From: Bradyrhizobium iriomotense
GTDB lineage: Bacteria > Pseudomonadota > Alphaproteobacteria > Rhizobiales > Xanthobacteraceae
NCBI RefSeq assembly: GCF_018130765.1
Contig: NZ_JAFCJZ010000008.1
Location: forward strand, 124,001-188,000
Direction of reading: 5' to 3'
DNA length: 64,000 nt
The notes below the pieces were generated by a model. That model saw only the letters and a program-made list of their open reading frames with translations, did not search any database and had not been told where the DNA came from. Below are positions 33,173 through 41,526 of the stretch, in pieces; within the stretch, counting starts at the first letter, position 1; each line of letters opens with the position of its first letter. A program made the position numbers and the translations under genes.

Positions 33173-33904
33173 TCATGACGGATATTCCCCCGCCAGCGCG
33201 CCAAACAGGATGACGGCGGCCGTCGAAGCCGCCCCGCCCCGTGCAAGCTGCTCGGCAAGCTCGGCAATCGTGGTGCGGACCAGCCGTTCGTCGGGCCGCC
33301 CGAGGGATTCGGCGAACAGCGCCGGTGTCTCGGGGGCGAGGCCATGCGCGATCAATTTTGCGGCAAGCGCCGGAAAGGTGCGCCGGCCCATATAGACGAC
33401 AGTGGTCGCTTCAGGGTCGGCCAGCGCGGCCCAGTTCAGGTTTGGCGGCAGCTCGCCGGTGACATCGGCCCCGGTGACGAACTGCACGCGGCGCGAGGTG
33501 TGCCGTCGGGTCAGCGGGATCCCCGCCTGCGCCGCGGCGACACAGGCCGAGGTGACGCCGGGAACGATCTCGTAGCCGATGCCGGCTTCGCGCAGCGTCT
33601 CGATCTCCTCCTCGAGCCGGCCGAAAATGCCGGCATCGCCGGACTTCAGCCGCACCACGCGCGCGCCTGTGACCGCATAGTCGACCAACAGGCGATTGAC
33701 GTGATGCTGCTTGGTCGAGGGACGCCCGGCCCGCTTTCCCACCGCGACGAGATTGGCGCCGGGCCGGGCGAGATCGAGGATCGCGCCGGAGGCAAGGTCG
33801 TCATAGAGCACTACGTCGGCCTCACGCAGCCGCGCGGCGCCCTTCACGGTGAGGAGCTCGGGATCGCCGGGGCCGGCGGAGATGAAGGAGACGAAACCGC
33901 TCAC
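33173..33904 (-). CDS. cobA: uroporphyrinogen-III C-methyltransferase
   Basis: A 243-residue SUMT that methylates uroporphyrinogen III at C-2 and C-7 to precorrin-2, the entry to corrins. Motifs: FISAGPGDPELLTVKGA, VVRLKSGDAGIFGR and VPGVTSACVAAAQAGIPLTR. It lacks the CysG oxidase/chelatase part, as usual for dedicated CobA. It overlaps cobB by four bases (ATGA) and is the last gene of the long minus-strand cob run. Confidence 0.95.
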   Translation of the reverse strand: MSGFVSFISAGPGDPELLTVKGAARLREADVVLYDDLASGAILDLARPGANLVAVGKRAGRPSTKQHHVNRLLVDYAVTGARVVRLKSGDAGIFGRLEEEIETLREAGIGYEIVPGVTSACVAAAQAGIPLTRRHTSRRVQFVTGADVTGELPPNLNWAALADPEATTVVYMGRRTFPALAAKLIAHGLAPETPALFAESLGRPDERLVRTTIAELAEQLARGGAASTAAVILFGALAGEYPS

Positions 33905-35211
33905 CGGTCCTCCGCGATCAGATGGAAGAATGTGCCGGTGGCACGGCCGCGCTGCGAGCCGGTCTCGGCGATGACCGCGCCCGTTGCATCATGCACGACC
34001 GCCAGCGGCGTATCGGGCTGGGCAAGGATGGTCGAATAGTGGAACTCGTGGCCGCGCAGGCGCGCGCCCGCGTGATGCCCCGGCATCGGCACCGCGAGGG
34101 CGGCGAGACGATAGCCCAGATGCATGCGGCGTTTGGCAAAACTGGTCTCCAGGCCAAGCAGACCCGTCATCTCATGACGAACACCGTCGGCGTCGGTCAG
34201 GCCGGCGCCCAGCACCATATAGCCTCCGCACTCGCCGTGCACCGGTCGCGTCTCGGCGAACGCGCGCAGGCCGCTGCGAAACCGCGCATTGGCTGCGATC
34301 CTTCCCGCGTGAAGCTCGGGATAGCCGCCCGGAAGCCAGCAGACGTCGGCGCTCGCATCGGGCACTTCATCGGCGAGCGGCGAGAATGTCGAGATCTCCG
34401 CGCCCGCCGCATGCCAGGCCTCGAGCATGTGCGGATAGACGAAGGAGAATGCGGCATCGCGGGCCAGCGCAATGCGCTGCCCGGGCGGCGTCACGTTCAG
34501 GCCATTCGCTGCAGGTTGCGGCGACCAGCCGGCTGCCGATCGCAGCACCGCATCGAGATCGACATGCTCGGCGACAAAGCGCGCGGCCTCGTCGATCAGC
34601 TTGCCGATCTCCGCCTGCTCCTCCGCCTGCACGAGGCCGAGATGCCGCTTCGGCAGGCTGATCTCGGCGTGACGCGGCAGCGCGCCGAACACGGCGATGC
34701 CGGCATCGTTCAGCGCACGCCGCACGAGGTCTTCGTGGCGCGGGCTGGCGACGCGATTGAGCACGACGCCGGCAAGGCGCACGCCAGGGCGATAGTCGCG
34801 AAGGCCAGCAACGATCGCCGCCGCCGTTTGCGCCTGTCCCGAGGGATCGATCACCAGCACCACCGGCCAGCCCAGCATCTCCGCGATGTCGGCCGAAGCA
34901 CCGGTGCCGGAAACACCGCGCGCTGCAACGCCATCGAACAGGCCCATCGAGCCCTCGGCGAGGACGATATCGGCATCCGTGCCGCGGCTGACGAGATGCG
35001 CGATCGTCGCGCGGTCCATCGCCCAGCTATCGATGTTGACGGACGCGCGCCCCGTCGCGGCAGCGTGGAACGCGGGATCAATATAGTCAGGCCCGCTCTT
35101 GAAGCACTGCACCTTGAGGCCACGATTGCGCCAGGCGCGCGCGAGCGCCAGAGTCAGCGTCGTTTTGCCGACGCCGGACGCCGGCGCGGAGATGAGGAGC
35201 CCCGCCGCCAT
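33901..35211 (-). CDS. cobB: cobyrinate a,c-diamide synthase (hydrogenobyrinic acid a,c-diamide synthase)
   Basis: A 436-residue glutamine-dependent amidase of the a and c side chains. The ATP site is SAPASGVGKTTLTLALAR, followed by FKSGPDYIDPAFH. The C-terminal class I glutamine amidotransferase domain has the nucleophile cysteine in HGECGGYMVLG and the histidine in LRGHEFHYS. The ATG at 35211 overlaps the cobM stop by one base (TGATG). Confidence 0.95.
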   Translation of the reverse strand: MAAGLLISAPASGVGKTTLTLALARAWRNRGLKVQCFKSGPDYIDPAFHAAATGRASVNIDSWAMDRATIAHLVSRGTDADIVLAEGSMGLFDGVAARGVSGTGASADIAEMLGWPVVLVIDPSGQAQTAAAIVAGLRDYRPGVRLAGVVLNRVASPRHEDLVRRALNDAGIAVFGALPRHAEISLPKRHLGLVQAEEQAEIGKLIDEAARFVAEHVDLDAVLRSAAGWSPQPAANGLNVTPPGQRIALARDAAFSFVYPHMLEAWHAAGAEISTFSPLADEVPDASADVCWLPGGYPELHAGRIAANARFRSGLRAFAETRPVHGECGGYMVLGAGLTDADGVRHEMTGLLGLETSFAKRRMHLGYRLAALAVPMPGHHAGARLRGHEFHYSTILAQPDTPLAVVHDATGAVIAETGSQRGRATGTFFHLIAEDR

Positions 35212-35993
35212 CACGACGCCTCCGGAAAGCGCGGTTCGGCGCCGACCGGGCGATAGCGGCGGTCGTAGTCGGCGGCATAGAGGCGGCTCTCGTCGAAATC
35301 CGCCGCACCCAGCGTCCTGCCGACCAGGATCAGCGCGGTGCGCTCCATCTCGCCACCCACGGCAGAATCGAGTGTTGCCAGCGTCGCGCGGACGATGCGC
35401 TGCTCCGGCCAGCTCGCGCGCCAGACGATGGCGACGGGACAATCTGCACCATAATGCGGGGTGAGCTCGGCGACGACCTTGTCGAGCAGATGGATCGACA
35501 GATGAATCGCGAGCACCGCACCCGTCGCGGCGAAGGCGCCGAGCTTCTCGCCCTCGGGCATCGCGCTGGCGCGGCCGGGCGTGCGCGTCAGCACCACCGT
35601 CTGGGCAAGGCCGGGTAGCGTCAGTTCGGTTTCCAGCGCCGCTGCGGCAGCCGAGAACGACGGAACGCCCGGTGTCACCGTAAAGGGAATGCCGAGCGCG
35701 CGCAGGCGGCGAAGCTGCTCGCCCATCGCCGACCAGATCGAGAGATCGCCAGAATGCAGCCGCGCGACATCCTTGCCCTCAGCATGCGCGGCAGCGATCT
35801 CAGCGATGATCTCATCGAGCGACAGCGGCGCGGTGTTGACGATGCGCGCGCCGGGCGGGCAATGCGCCAGGACGCCTTCGGGCACCAGCGAGCCAGCATA
35901 GAGACAGACCGGACAGGCCGCGATCAAGTCGCGGCCACGCAGCGTCAGCAAGTCAGGCGCGCCCGGCCCGGCACCGATGAAATGCACGGTCAT
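35211..35993 (-). CDS. cobM: precorrin-4 C(11)-methyltransferase
   Basis: A 260-residue SAM-dependent methylase that makes precorrin-5 from precorrin-4. Motifs: [38 protein letters not shown] and [20 protein letters not shown], all CobM/CbiF-like. It starts within a four-base overlap with cobE and overlaps cobB by one base, part of a closely coupled chain of genes. Confidence 0.95.
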   Translation of the reverse strand: MTVHFIGAGPGAPDLLTLRGRDLIAACPVCLYAGSLVPEGVLAHCPPGARIVNTAPLSLDEIIAEIAAAHAEGKDVARLHSGDLSIWSAMGEQLRRLRALGIPFTVTPGVPSFSAAAAALETELTLPGLAQTVVLTRTPGRASAMPEGEKLGAFAATGAVLAIHLSIHLLDKVVAELTPHYGADCPVAIVWRASWPEQRIVRATLATLDSAVGGEMERTALILVGRTLGAADFDESRLYAADYDRRYRPVGAEPRFPEAS

Positions 35994-36358
35994 GGGCCGT
36001 CTCCCTCGGCGATCGCCGCGGTCGCGGTGCGATCCTGCGAGACCACCCGCGTCGCAATCAGCCGCGCGCGCGGGCCTGCGGCTGCAAGCGCAGCAGCTTC
36101 GGCGACCGATCCCGTGCCGAATTTTTCCACGACAAGTTTTGACTGTGTCGGCGTATCGATACCGGCCAGCATGTCAGCAGAAACAGCCATGATCGGCACG
36201 CCGCACTCACGTGCGAGCTGCTTCAGCGGCTCCGCATCAGCCTTGTCGCTGACAGTCGCCACCGCCGCAAGGCCTTCCATGCCGCCGGCAGCCAGAAGCG
36301 CTTCGCGGAGCGAAGCTAGTGTGGCGTCCTTTCTGAATCCGAGCCCGGCGACCTTCAT
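35990..36358 (-). CDS. cobE: cobalamin biosynthesis protein CobE (CbiG C-terminal-like)
   Basis: A 122-residue small protein matching the C-terminal domain of CbiG. The opening [21 protein letters not shown] and the later [16 protein letters not shown] are typical. CobE is found in aerobic cobalamin clusters, and its exact role is not settled in the literature as I know it. The ATG at 36358 overlaps the cobL stop by four bases, and its stop overlaps the cobM start by four bases, so it is embedded in the coupled chain. Confidence 0.9.
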   Translation of the reverse strand: MKVAGLGFRKDATLASLREALLAAGGMEGLAAVATVSDKADAEPLKQLARECGVPIMAVSADMLAGIDTPTQSKLVVEKFGTGSVAEAAALAAAGPRARLIATRVVSQDRTATAAIAEGDGP

Positions 36359-37548
36359 CGGACCACGCTCCACTGCACCACCGGGCGCGCCGCTTCCCAG
36401 GAGCGATAGCGGCCGAGCGGGGCGGCATGCGCGATCTCAACCCGCATCAGCTCGCCGCCATGGCGCTGGTGCAATTCGCCGATCAGCGCTTCCGTCTCCA
36501 GCGTCACGGAATGAGCGACCAGCCGCGCTCCCGGCGAAAGCCGCGACCAGATGGCGTCGAACATTGTGCCATCGAGACCGCCGCCGATGAAGACGGCGTC
36601 CGGCGCGTTCAGCGCAGCGAGAGTGTCGGGCGCTTTCCCCGCAACAATGGTGATCCGGTGCGCCAGCCCGAACGCAGCCGCATTCTTGCGGATATTCGCG
36701 GCGCGATCCTCGCGCGCCTCGACCGCAGTCGCCTTCCCCCCGCACAGCGCCCACTCGACCGAGATCGAACCCGATCCGGCGCCGATATCCCACAGCCGCT
36801 CACCGGGACGCGGCGACAGTGCCGAGAGCGCCAGCGCGCGCACGGGCCGCTTGGTGATCTGGCCGTCATGGATGAAGAGATCGTCTGACAGTCCCGAGCT
36901 GCGGGGCATGCCTTGGCCTCCCCTCGCCTGCACCGCCACCGCAACCAGATTTTCAGCAATATCCTCAGCAAAGAGATCGGCGCGATGCTGATCGATGTAT
37001 TCGCGTGGACCGCCAAGCGCCTCAAGAGTCCAAACGAGTGAGGCGCCCCATCCGCGTTCCGTCAGCCATTTGGCGAGCTTGTCCACCGCCGCTGCGTCGC
37101 GCACGAGGCAAACGATGCGTGCATCTTGCGCCAAATGCGGCACCAGACGCTCGAACGGCGCGGCGTGGAGACCAAGGCAGGCGGTTGCTTCGAGACGCCA
37201 GCCCAAGCGCGCGGCAGCAAGCGAAAACGTCGACGGTGCCGGATGCGCGATCCACTCGTCCCCATCCAGCTTCTCGGCAAGGCTCGCGCCGGCGCCGTAC
37301 CAGAAGGGATCGCCGGAGGTGAGCACCACCGTCGGCCGGCCGCGGCAGCCCAACACGATATCTGCGTCGAACGGCACAGGCCACGCACGGCCACGGCTTC
37401 CCACATCTGCAAGCGCGAGGTGGCGTTCACCGCCAAAGACGGTTTCTGCGTCGGCGAGTGCCTTTCGGCTTGCTTCGGACAGCCCGGCAAGGCCATCTTC
37501 GCCGATACCGATGATGGTCAGCCAGGGATCAGCCAAGGAATCAGCCAT
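36355..37548 (-). CDS. cobL: precorrin-6Y C5,15-methyltransferase (decarboxylating)
   Basis: A 397-residue fusion. The N-terminal CbiE-like methylase (LTIIGIGEDGLAGLSEASR, LTSGDPFWYGAG) methylates C-5; the C-terminal CbiT-like Rossmann methylase (LWDIGAGSGSISVEWAL, VFIGGGLDG) methylates C-15 and removes the C-12 acetate carboxyl. The ATG at 37548 shares its bases with the start of cobK on the other strand; GAGGG lies about 8 bases upstream, inside cobK. Its four-base overlap with cobE shows coupled translation. Confidence 0.95.
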   Translation of the reverse strand: MADSLADPWLTIIGIGEDGLAGLSEASRKALADAETVFGGERHLALADVGSRGRAWPVPFDADIVLGCRGRPTVVLTSGDPFWYGAGASLAEKLDGDEWIAHPAPSTFSLAAARLGWRLEATACLGLHAAPFERLVPHLAQDARIVCLVRDAAAVDKLAKWLTERGWGASLVWTLEALGGPREYIDQHRADLFAEDIAENLVAVAVQARGGQGMPRSSGLSDDLFIHDGQITKRPVRALALSALSPRPGERLWDIGAGSGSISVEWALCGGKATAVEAREDRAANIRKNAAAFGLAHRITIVAGKAPDTLAALNAPDAVFIGGGLDGTMFDAIWSRLSPGARLVAHSVTLETEALIGELHQRHGGELMRVEIAHAAPLGRYRSWEAARPVVQWSVVR

Positions 37549-38293
37549 GACGCACGCCCTCATTCTGGGCGGAACGGCCGATGCGAGCTTGCTCGCTGCG
37601 GAGATCGCGCGTGCGCGCATAGATGCCGTCTATTCCTATGGCGGCCGCACCCGCGCGCCTGCCGATCAGCCCCTGCCGACCCGCATCGGCGGTTTTGGCG
37701 GCGTGAGCGGGCTTGCCGACTATATCCGCCGCGAGGGCATCACGCATGTGATCGACGCGACGCATCCGTTCGCTGCCGAGATGAGCCGCAATGCGGTTGC
37801 GGCGTGCGCGGAAACCGGCATCCCGCTGATTGCACTCGAACGCGCCCCTTGGGCTAAGGCGCCCGGTGACAACTGGATCGAAGTGTCGGAAGTCAACGCC
37901 GCAGTCGCTGCGCTGCCTGACGCGCCGGCAAACGTGTTCCTCGCCATCGGCCGCCAGCACATCGCGCCCTTCGCGACCAGACCGCAGCACGCCTACACGC
38001 TGCGGTTCGTCGATCAGCCCGATGCCCCCCTGCCCTTCGCCGCGGACGTGATCGTGTCGCGCGGCCCGTTCACGCTCGAAGGTGAGCTTGGGATGATGCG
38101 CGCGCGCGAGATCGCCTGGATCGTCGCCCGCAATTCCGGCGGCGATGGCGCACGCGCCAAGATCGACGCGGCGCGCATGCTGGGCTTGCCCGTAATCATG
38201 ATCTCGCGACCAGAACTGCCCGAGCGTCCGCGGGTTGAAAGCGTCACTGACGTGATGCAATGGCTCGGTCATTCGACCCGCCTCGGCGCATAG
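37547..38293 (+). CDS. cobK: precorrin-6A reductase
   Basis: A 248-residue NADPH-dependent reductase that converts precorrin-6A to dihydro-precorrin-6. The start MTHALILGGTADASLLA holds a nucleotide-binding loop, THVIDATHPFAAEMSRNA is the CobK/CbiJ hallmark, and VSRGPFTLEGE is conserved near the middle. AAGGAA precedes the ATG by 6 bases. It alone lies on the plus strand within the minus-strand cob run. Its start overlaps the cobL start (CATG read both ways) and its end overlaps cobJ by 25 bases. Confidence 0.95.
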   Translation: MTHALILGGTADASLLAAEIARARIDAVYSYGGRTRAPADQPLPTRIGGFGGVSGLADYIRREGITHVIDATHPFAAEMSRNAVAACAETGIPLIALERAPWAKAPGDNWIEVSEVNAAVAALPDAPANVFLAIGRQHIAPFATRPQHAYTLRFVDQPDAPLPFAADVIVSRGPFTLEGELGMMRAREIAWIVARNSGGDGARAKIDAARMLGLPVIMISRPELPERPRVESVTDVMQWLGHSTRLGA

Positions 38294-39003
38294 ACCCAGC
38301 GGCCGACGCGGCGTGTCTGCGAATTGCCGACAATCACCAGCGTGCGCATGTCGGCCATCTCGGGCCGTGCCTCGTTCAGCGTGACGGTCGCGATCTTCTC
38401 GTCAGCGGCGCTGATCGCGCGCGCAAAAATCACGAGGCGCTCGCCGCAGCCGACGTCCTTCAGCAGCGCCAGCGCGCGGCCAAATCCCTCCGGCCGGCTT
38501 GCCGAGCGCGGATTGTACATCGCAATCGAAAAGTCGGCTTCCGCGGCGAGGCGCAGGCGCTTCTCGATCACCGCCCACGGCTTCAGATTGTCGGAGAGAT
38601 TGATCGCACAAAAATCATGACCGAGCGGCGCGCCCGCACGCGCGGCTGCCGCGAGCATCGCTGTGATACCCGGCAGCACGCGGATCGGAAGCTCGCGATA
38701 TTGCGGCGCCAGTTCGAGCGCCTCGAACACGGCAGACGCCATGGCAAACACACCGGGGTCACCCGAGGATACGACGACGACTTGACCGCCTTCGGCGGCC
38801 AGACGCAATGCCTCGTTCGCGCGTTGCAGCTCTTCGCGGTTGTCGGAGGGATGCAAGGTCAGCCCGGGCCGCGGCGGCACGCGCGAGACATAGGGCGCAT
38901 AGCCCAGAATATCCGTCGCAGAGGCGAGCGCGGCGGAAACCTCGGGCGTCACCAGCGCCTCGTTGCCCGGGCCGAGGCCCGCGATGGTCAGCGTGCCCGT
39001 CAT
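38269..39003 (-). CDS. cobJ: precorrin-3B C(17)-methyltransferase
   Basis: A 244-residue SAM-dependent methylase that performs C-17 methylation and ring contraction to precorrin-4. Motifs: TIAGLGPGNEALVTPEVSAAL, VVVSSGDPGVFAMASAVFE and VLPGITAMLAAAARAGAPLG. HDFCAINLSDNLKPW is characteristic of CobJ/CbiH. It overlaps cobI by four bases. Confidence 0.95.
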   Translation of the reverse strand: MTGTLTIAGLGPGNEALVTPEVSAALASATDILGYAPYVSRVPPRPGLTLHPSDNREELQRANEALRLAAEGGQVVVVSSGDPGVFAMASAVFEALELAPQYRELPIRVLPGITAMLAAAARAGAPLGHDFCAINLSDNLKPWAVIEKRLRLAAEADFSIAMYNPRSASRPEGFGRALALLKDVGCGERLVIFARAISAADEKIATVTLNEARPEMADMRTLVIVGNSQTRRVGRWVYAPRRVE

Positions 39004-39731
39004 TCGGCCGCGTCCAGATGCCGTCCCTTGCCGTGCACGAGCACGATCGCAAAGTAGGGACAGTCGGCCACATCGATCTCGGCGAGCCGCACCACGCGCT
39101 CGCCCGGCATGGTGCCGCGCTCGACCAGCCAGGCGTCGTCCAAGCGCCCGGCGGATTCGAGCGCGCGGCGCACTTTTTCGAGATTGCGGCCGGTCTTCAT
39201 GATGACCAGCGCATCGGAATCGCGCATGCGGCGTTCCAGCTCGTCTTCGGGAAGCGTTCCCATCAGCACGGTCGTCACGTCGTCACCGAGCGCGATCGGC
39301 TGTCCGACGCCGTTCCAGCAACCGACCATCCCGGGAATGCCCGCGATCACCTCGATCTCGACACGCCCTTGCAAGCGCATGTGCAGGTGCATGAAGGAGC
39401 CGTAGAAGTAGGGATCGCCCTCGCAGAGCACGACGACGTCGACCGCACGCGAAAGGCGCGCCAGACGCTCGGCCCATTCATCGTAGAACCCGGCGAGCAG
39501 CTGCACGTATTCAGGGCTGTCGAAGGCGATCTCCGTGGTGACCGGATATTCCATCGGGTATTCGGTGACGTTGCTTGCGAGCATGCCCTCGACGATACGG
39601 CGTGCCTGGCCCGGCCTGCCCTTCTTGCGGAAATAGGCAACGTGCTGCGCGGCGCGCACGGTGCGATCGGCGCGCACGCTCATCAGATCGGGATCACCGG
39701 GGCCGAGACCGCAGCAGATGATGCGACCCAT
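39000..39731 (-). CDS. cobI: precorrin-2 C(20)-methyltransferase
   Basis: A 243-residue SAM-dependent methylase producing precorrin-3A. Motifs: IICCGLGPGDPDLMSVRADR, VVLCEGDPYFYGSFMHLHMR and VIAGIPGMVGCWN, all CobI/CbiL-like. It begins 2 bases after the cobH stop and overlaps cobJ by four bases. Confidence 0.95.
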   Translation of the reverse strand: MGRIICCGLGPGDPDLMSVRADRTVRAAQHVAYFRKKGRPGQARRIVEGMLASNVTEYPMEYPVTTEIAFDSPEYVQLLAGFYDEWAERLARLSRAVDVVVLCEGDPYFYGSFMHLHMRLQGRVEIEVIAGIPGMVGCWNGVGQPIALGDDVTTVLMGTLPEDELERRMRDSDALVIMKTGRNLEKVRRALESAGRLDDAWLVERGTMPGERVVRLAEIDVADCPYFAIVLVHGKGRHLDAAE

Positions 39732-39733
39732 CG

Positions 39734-40363
39734 CTATTCGCTCCGACTCGCCAGCGCATTCACGGCGGCAACGGTGATCGCGGAGCCGCCAAGGCGGCCC
39801 TCGACGGTCAGCGCGGGTACCGGTGGATCGGCCATCAGAGCGGCCTTGGATTCGGCCGCGCCAACGAAGCCGACCGGACAGCCGATGATGGCCGCCGGCC
39901 GCGGGCAGTCACGGTCCTCCAGCATGTTGAGGAGATGGAACAGCGCGGTCGGTGCGTTGCCGATCGCGACGATCGCACCCTCGAGATGCGGCCGCCACAG
40001 CTCCAGCGCCGCGGCTGAGCGGGTGTTGCGCATGGATTGCGCGAGCGCTGGAACGGCGGCGTCACCGAGCGTGCAGATGACGGCATTGTTCGCCGGCAGT
40101 CTCGCGCGTGTGATCCCCTCGGAGACCATACGCGCATCGCACAGGATCGGCGCGCCCTTCTGCAGGGCGGCACGCCCGGCAGTCGCCATGCCTGATGTAA
40201 AGCGGATATGCGCCTCGAGGCCGACCATGCCGGCGGCATGGATCATCCGCACGACGACCTGCTCCTCATCGGACGTGAAGCGGGCAAGATCGGCTTCTGC
40301 GCGAATGGTCGCAAAGGACTGCCGGTAGATCGCCGCGCCATCGGTCTCGTAAACATGCGGCAT
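39734..40363 (-). CDS. cobH: precorrin-8X methylmutase
   Basis: A 209-residue mutase moving the methyl from C-11 to C-12 to give hydrogenobyrinate. The catalytic histidine lies in VVRMIHAAGMVGLEAHI, and the family's ILCDARMVSEGITRARLP and AIIGCPVGFVGAAESKAAL segments are clear. The ATG at 40363 overlaps the cobG stop by one base (TGATG). Confidence 0.95.
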   Translation of the reverse strand: MPHVYETDGAAIYRQSFATIRAEADLARFTSDEEQVVVRMIHAAGMVGLEAHIRFTSGMATAGRAALQKGAPILCDARMVSEGITRARLPANNAVICTLGDAAVPALAQSMRNTRSAAALELWRPHLEGAIVAIGNAPTALFHLLNMLEDRDCPRPAAIIGCPVGFVGAAESKAALMADPPVPALTVEGRLGGSAITVAAVNALASRSE

Positions 40364-41526
40364 CAGTGCCCTCCCATCAGGATGGAGGGATTGCCGATGA
40401 TGTCCTCGCAGTTCAGCCCACGCAGGACCGGCTCGTCGCGCGTCGATCCGCTGCGCACGAGATCGAAGCCTGCGCCGGTCGCGACCAGCGTGATCGCAGC
40501 TGTGCCGGAATGCGCACATCCCTTGGCGCAGCCGGAGACATGAAGTCGCGCGGCAGAGCCGATGTTCGGTGCGAGCGCCGCCGCCAGCGCCCGGGTATCG
40601 GCATGAGCCTCGCGACAGCGAGGCGCACCGCTGCAGGCGATGACGCGCAGCGCCGGATCGTAGGCCTCGGTGATGAGGCCGGCCGCGGTCGGCATCGTCC
40701 GCTTGTCTTCGCTCAAGACCATCCGCCATGGCGTCATGCGCAGCGCATGTCCGCAACCAGCGAACTGCTTGAGCGTCGTATGCGGTAATTGCCCGAAAGC
40801 GACACCGACCAGCGCGCCCTGCGGGTAAAGGCCGGGACGCGCCGCGGCCATGACCGGCGCAGGTTCAGCCTCGCCGCGCAACGCCTCAGGCAATTCCGCG
40901 CCGGCCGCGAGATGCGTGGCCATGCGCCCTCGCCCGCCCCTGGCACCGCCTGACGACACAAACCAATTCGCGAGCGCGAGCGTGGCGGCGACGGCCTCGC
41001 CACGCGCGACAGATCGACCGAACTCGGCGCCATTGGCCCGCACCAGCAGCCCACCGGCCCGGTCGCGCTCGATCCGCACGTCTGCGGAATCGCCGGCAAG
41101 CACACGCGATGTGCCGTCATCGACGGCGAAGCCGAATTTGGTCGGAAGCGCGAGCGCGCTGTTTTCGAGCGCCTCTTCAAGCTCGGCTGCGAGCGCCTGG
41201 GTCTCGTCACCCGCGCGCCAGAACGGCGTCACCAGGATGTTGCGGCGGGACTCGGTGTCGGCGTCCGGATCGAGCAGCGCCAGTTGCGCGAGCCCGTCGA
41301 GCAGCAGCCGGTGGCTGCTGTCGCTGACGCCCCTGATCTGGAGATTGGCGCGGCTGGTGACGTCTATCAGGCCATTGCCATGGCGTTCGGCCAGATGCGC
41401 AATTCCGGAGACCTGCGCCGCATCGAGCCGGCCGCCGAACGGCCGCACGCGGACGACGAGCCCGTCGCCCGATTGCATCGGCCGCAGCGCGCCGGGACAC
41501 CAGCCCTTGACCATGGCTGCGCTCAT
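40363..41526 (-). CDS. cobG: precorrin-3B synthase
   Basis: A 387-residue iron-sulfur oxygenase that makes precorrin-3B using molecular oxygen; its presence marks the aerobic route. It belongs to the nitrite/sulfite reductase fold: the Fe-S cysteines appear as CSGAPRC followed by CAKGCAHSG. The N-terminal ferredoxin-like half carries GDGLVVRVRPFGGRL. The ATG at 41526 overlaps the cobN stop by four bases. Confidence 0.92.
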   Translation of the reverse strand: MSAAMVKGWCPGALRPMQSGDGLVVRVRPFGGRLDAAQVSGIAHLAERHGNGLIDVTSRANLQIRGVSDSSHRLLLDGLAQLALLDPDADTESRRNILVTPFWRAGDETQALAAELEEALENSALALPTKFGFAVDDGTSRVLAGDSADVRIERDRAGGLLVRANGAEFGRSVARGEAVAATLALANWFVSSGGARGGRGRMATHLAAGAELPEALRGEAEPAPVMAAARPGLYPQGALVGVAFGQLPHTTLKQFAGCGHALRMTPWRMVLSEDKRTMPTAAGLITEAYDPALRVIACSGAPRCREAHADTRALAAALAPNIGSAARLHVSGCAKGCAHSGTAAITLVATGAGFDLVRSGSTRDEPVLRGLNCEDIIGNPSILMGGH

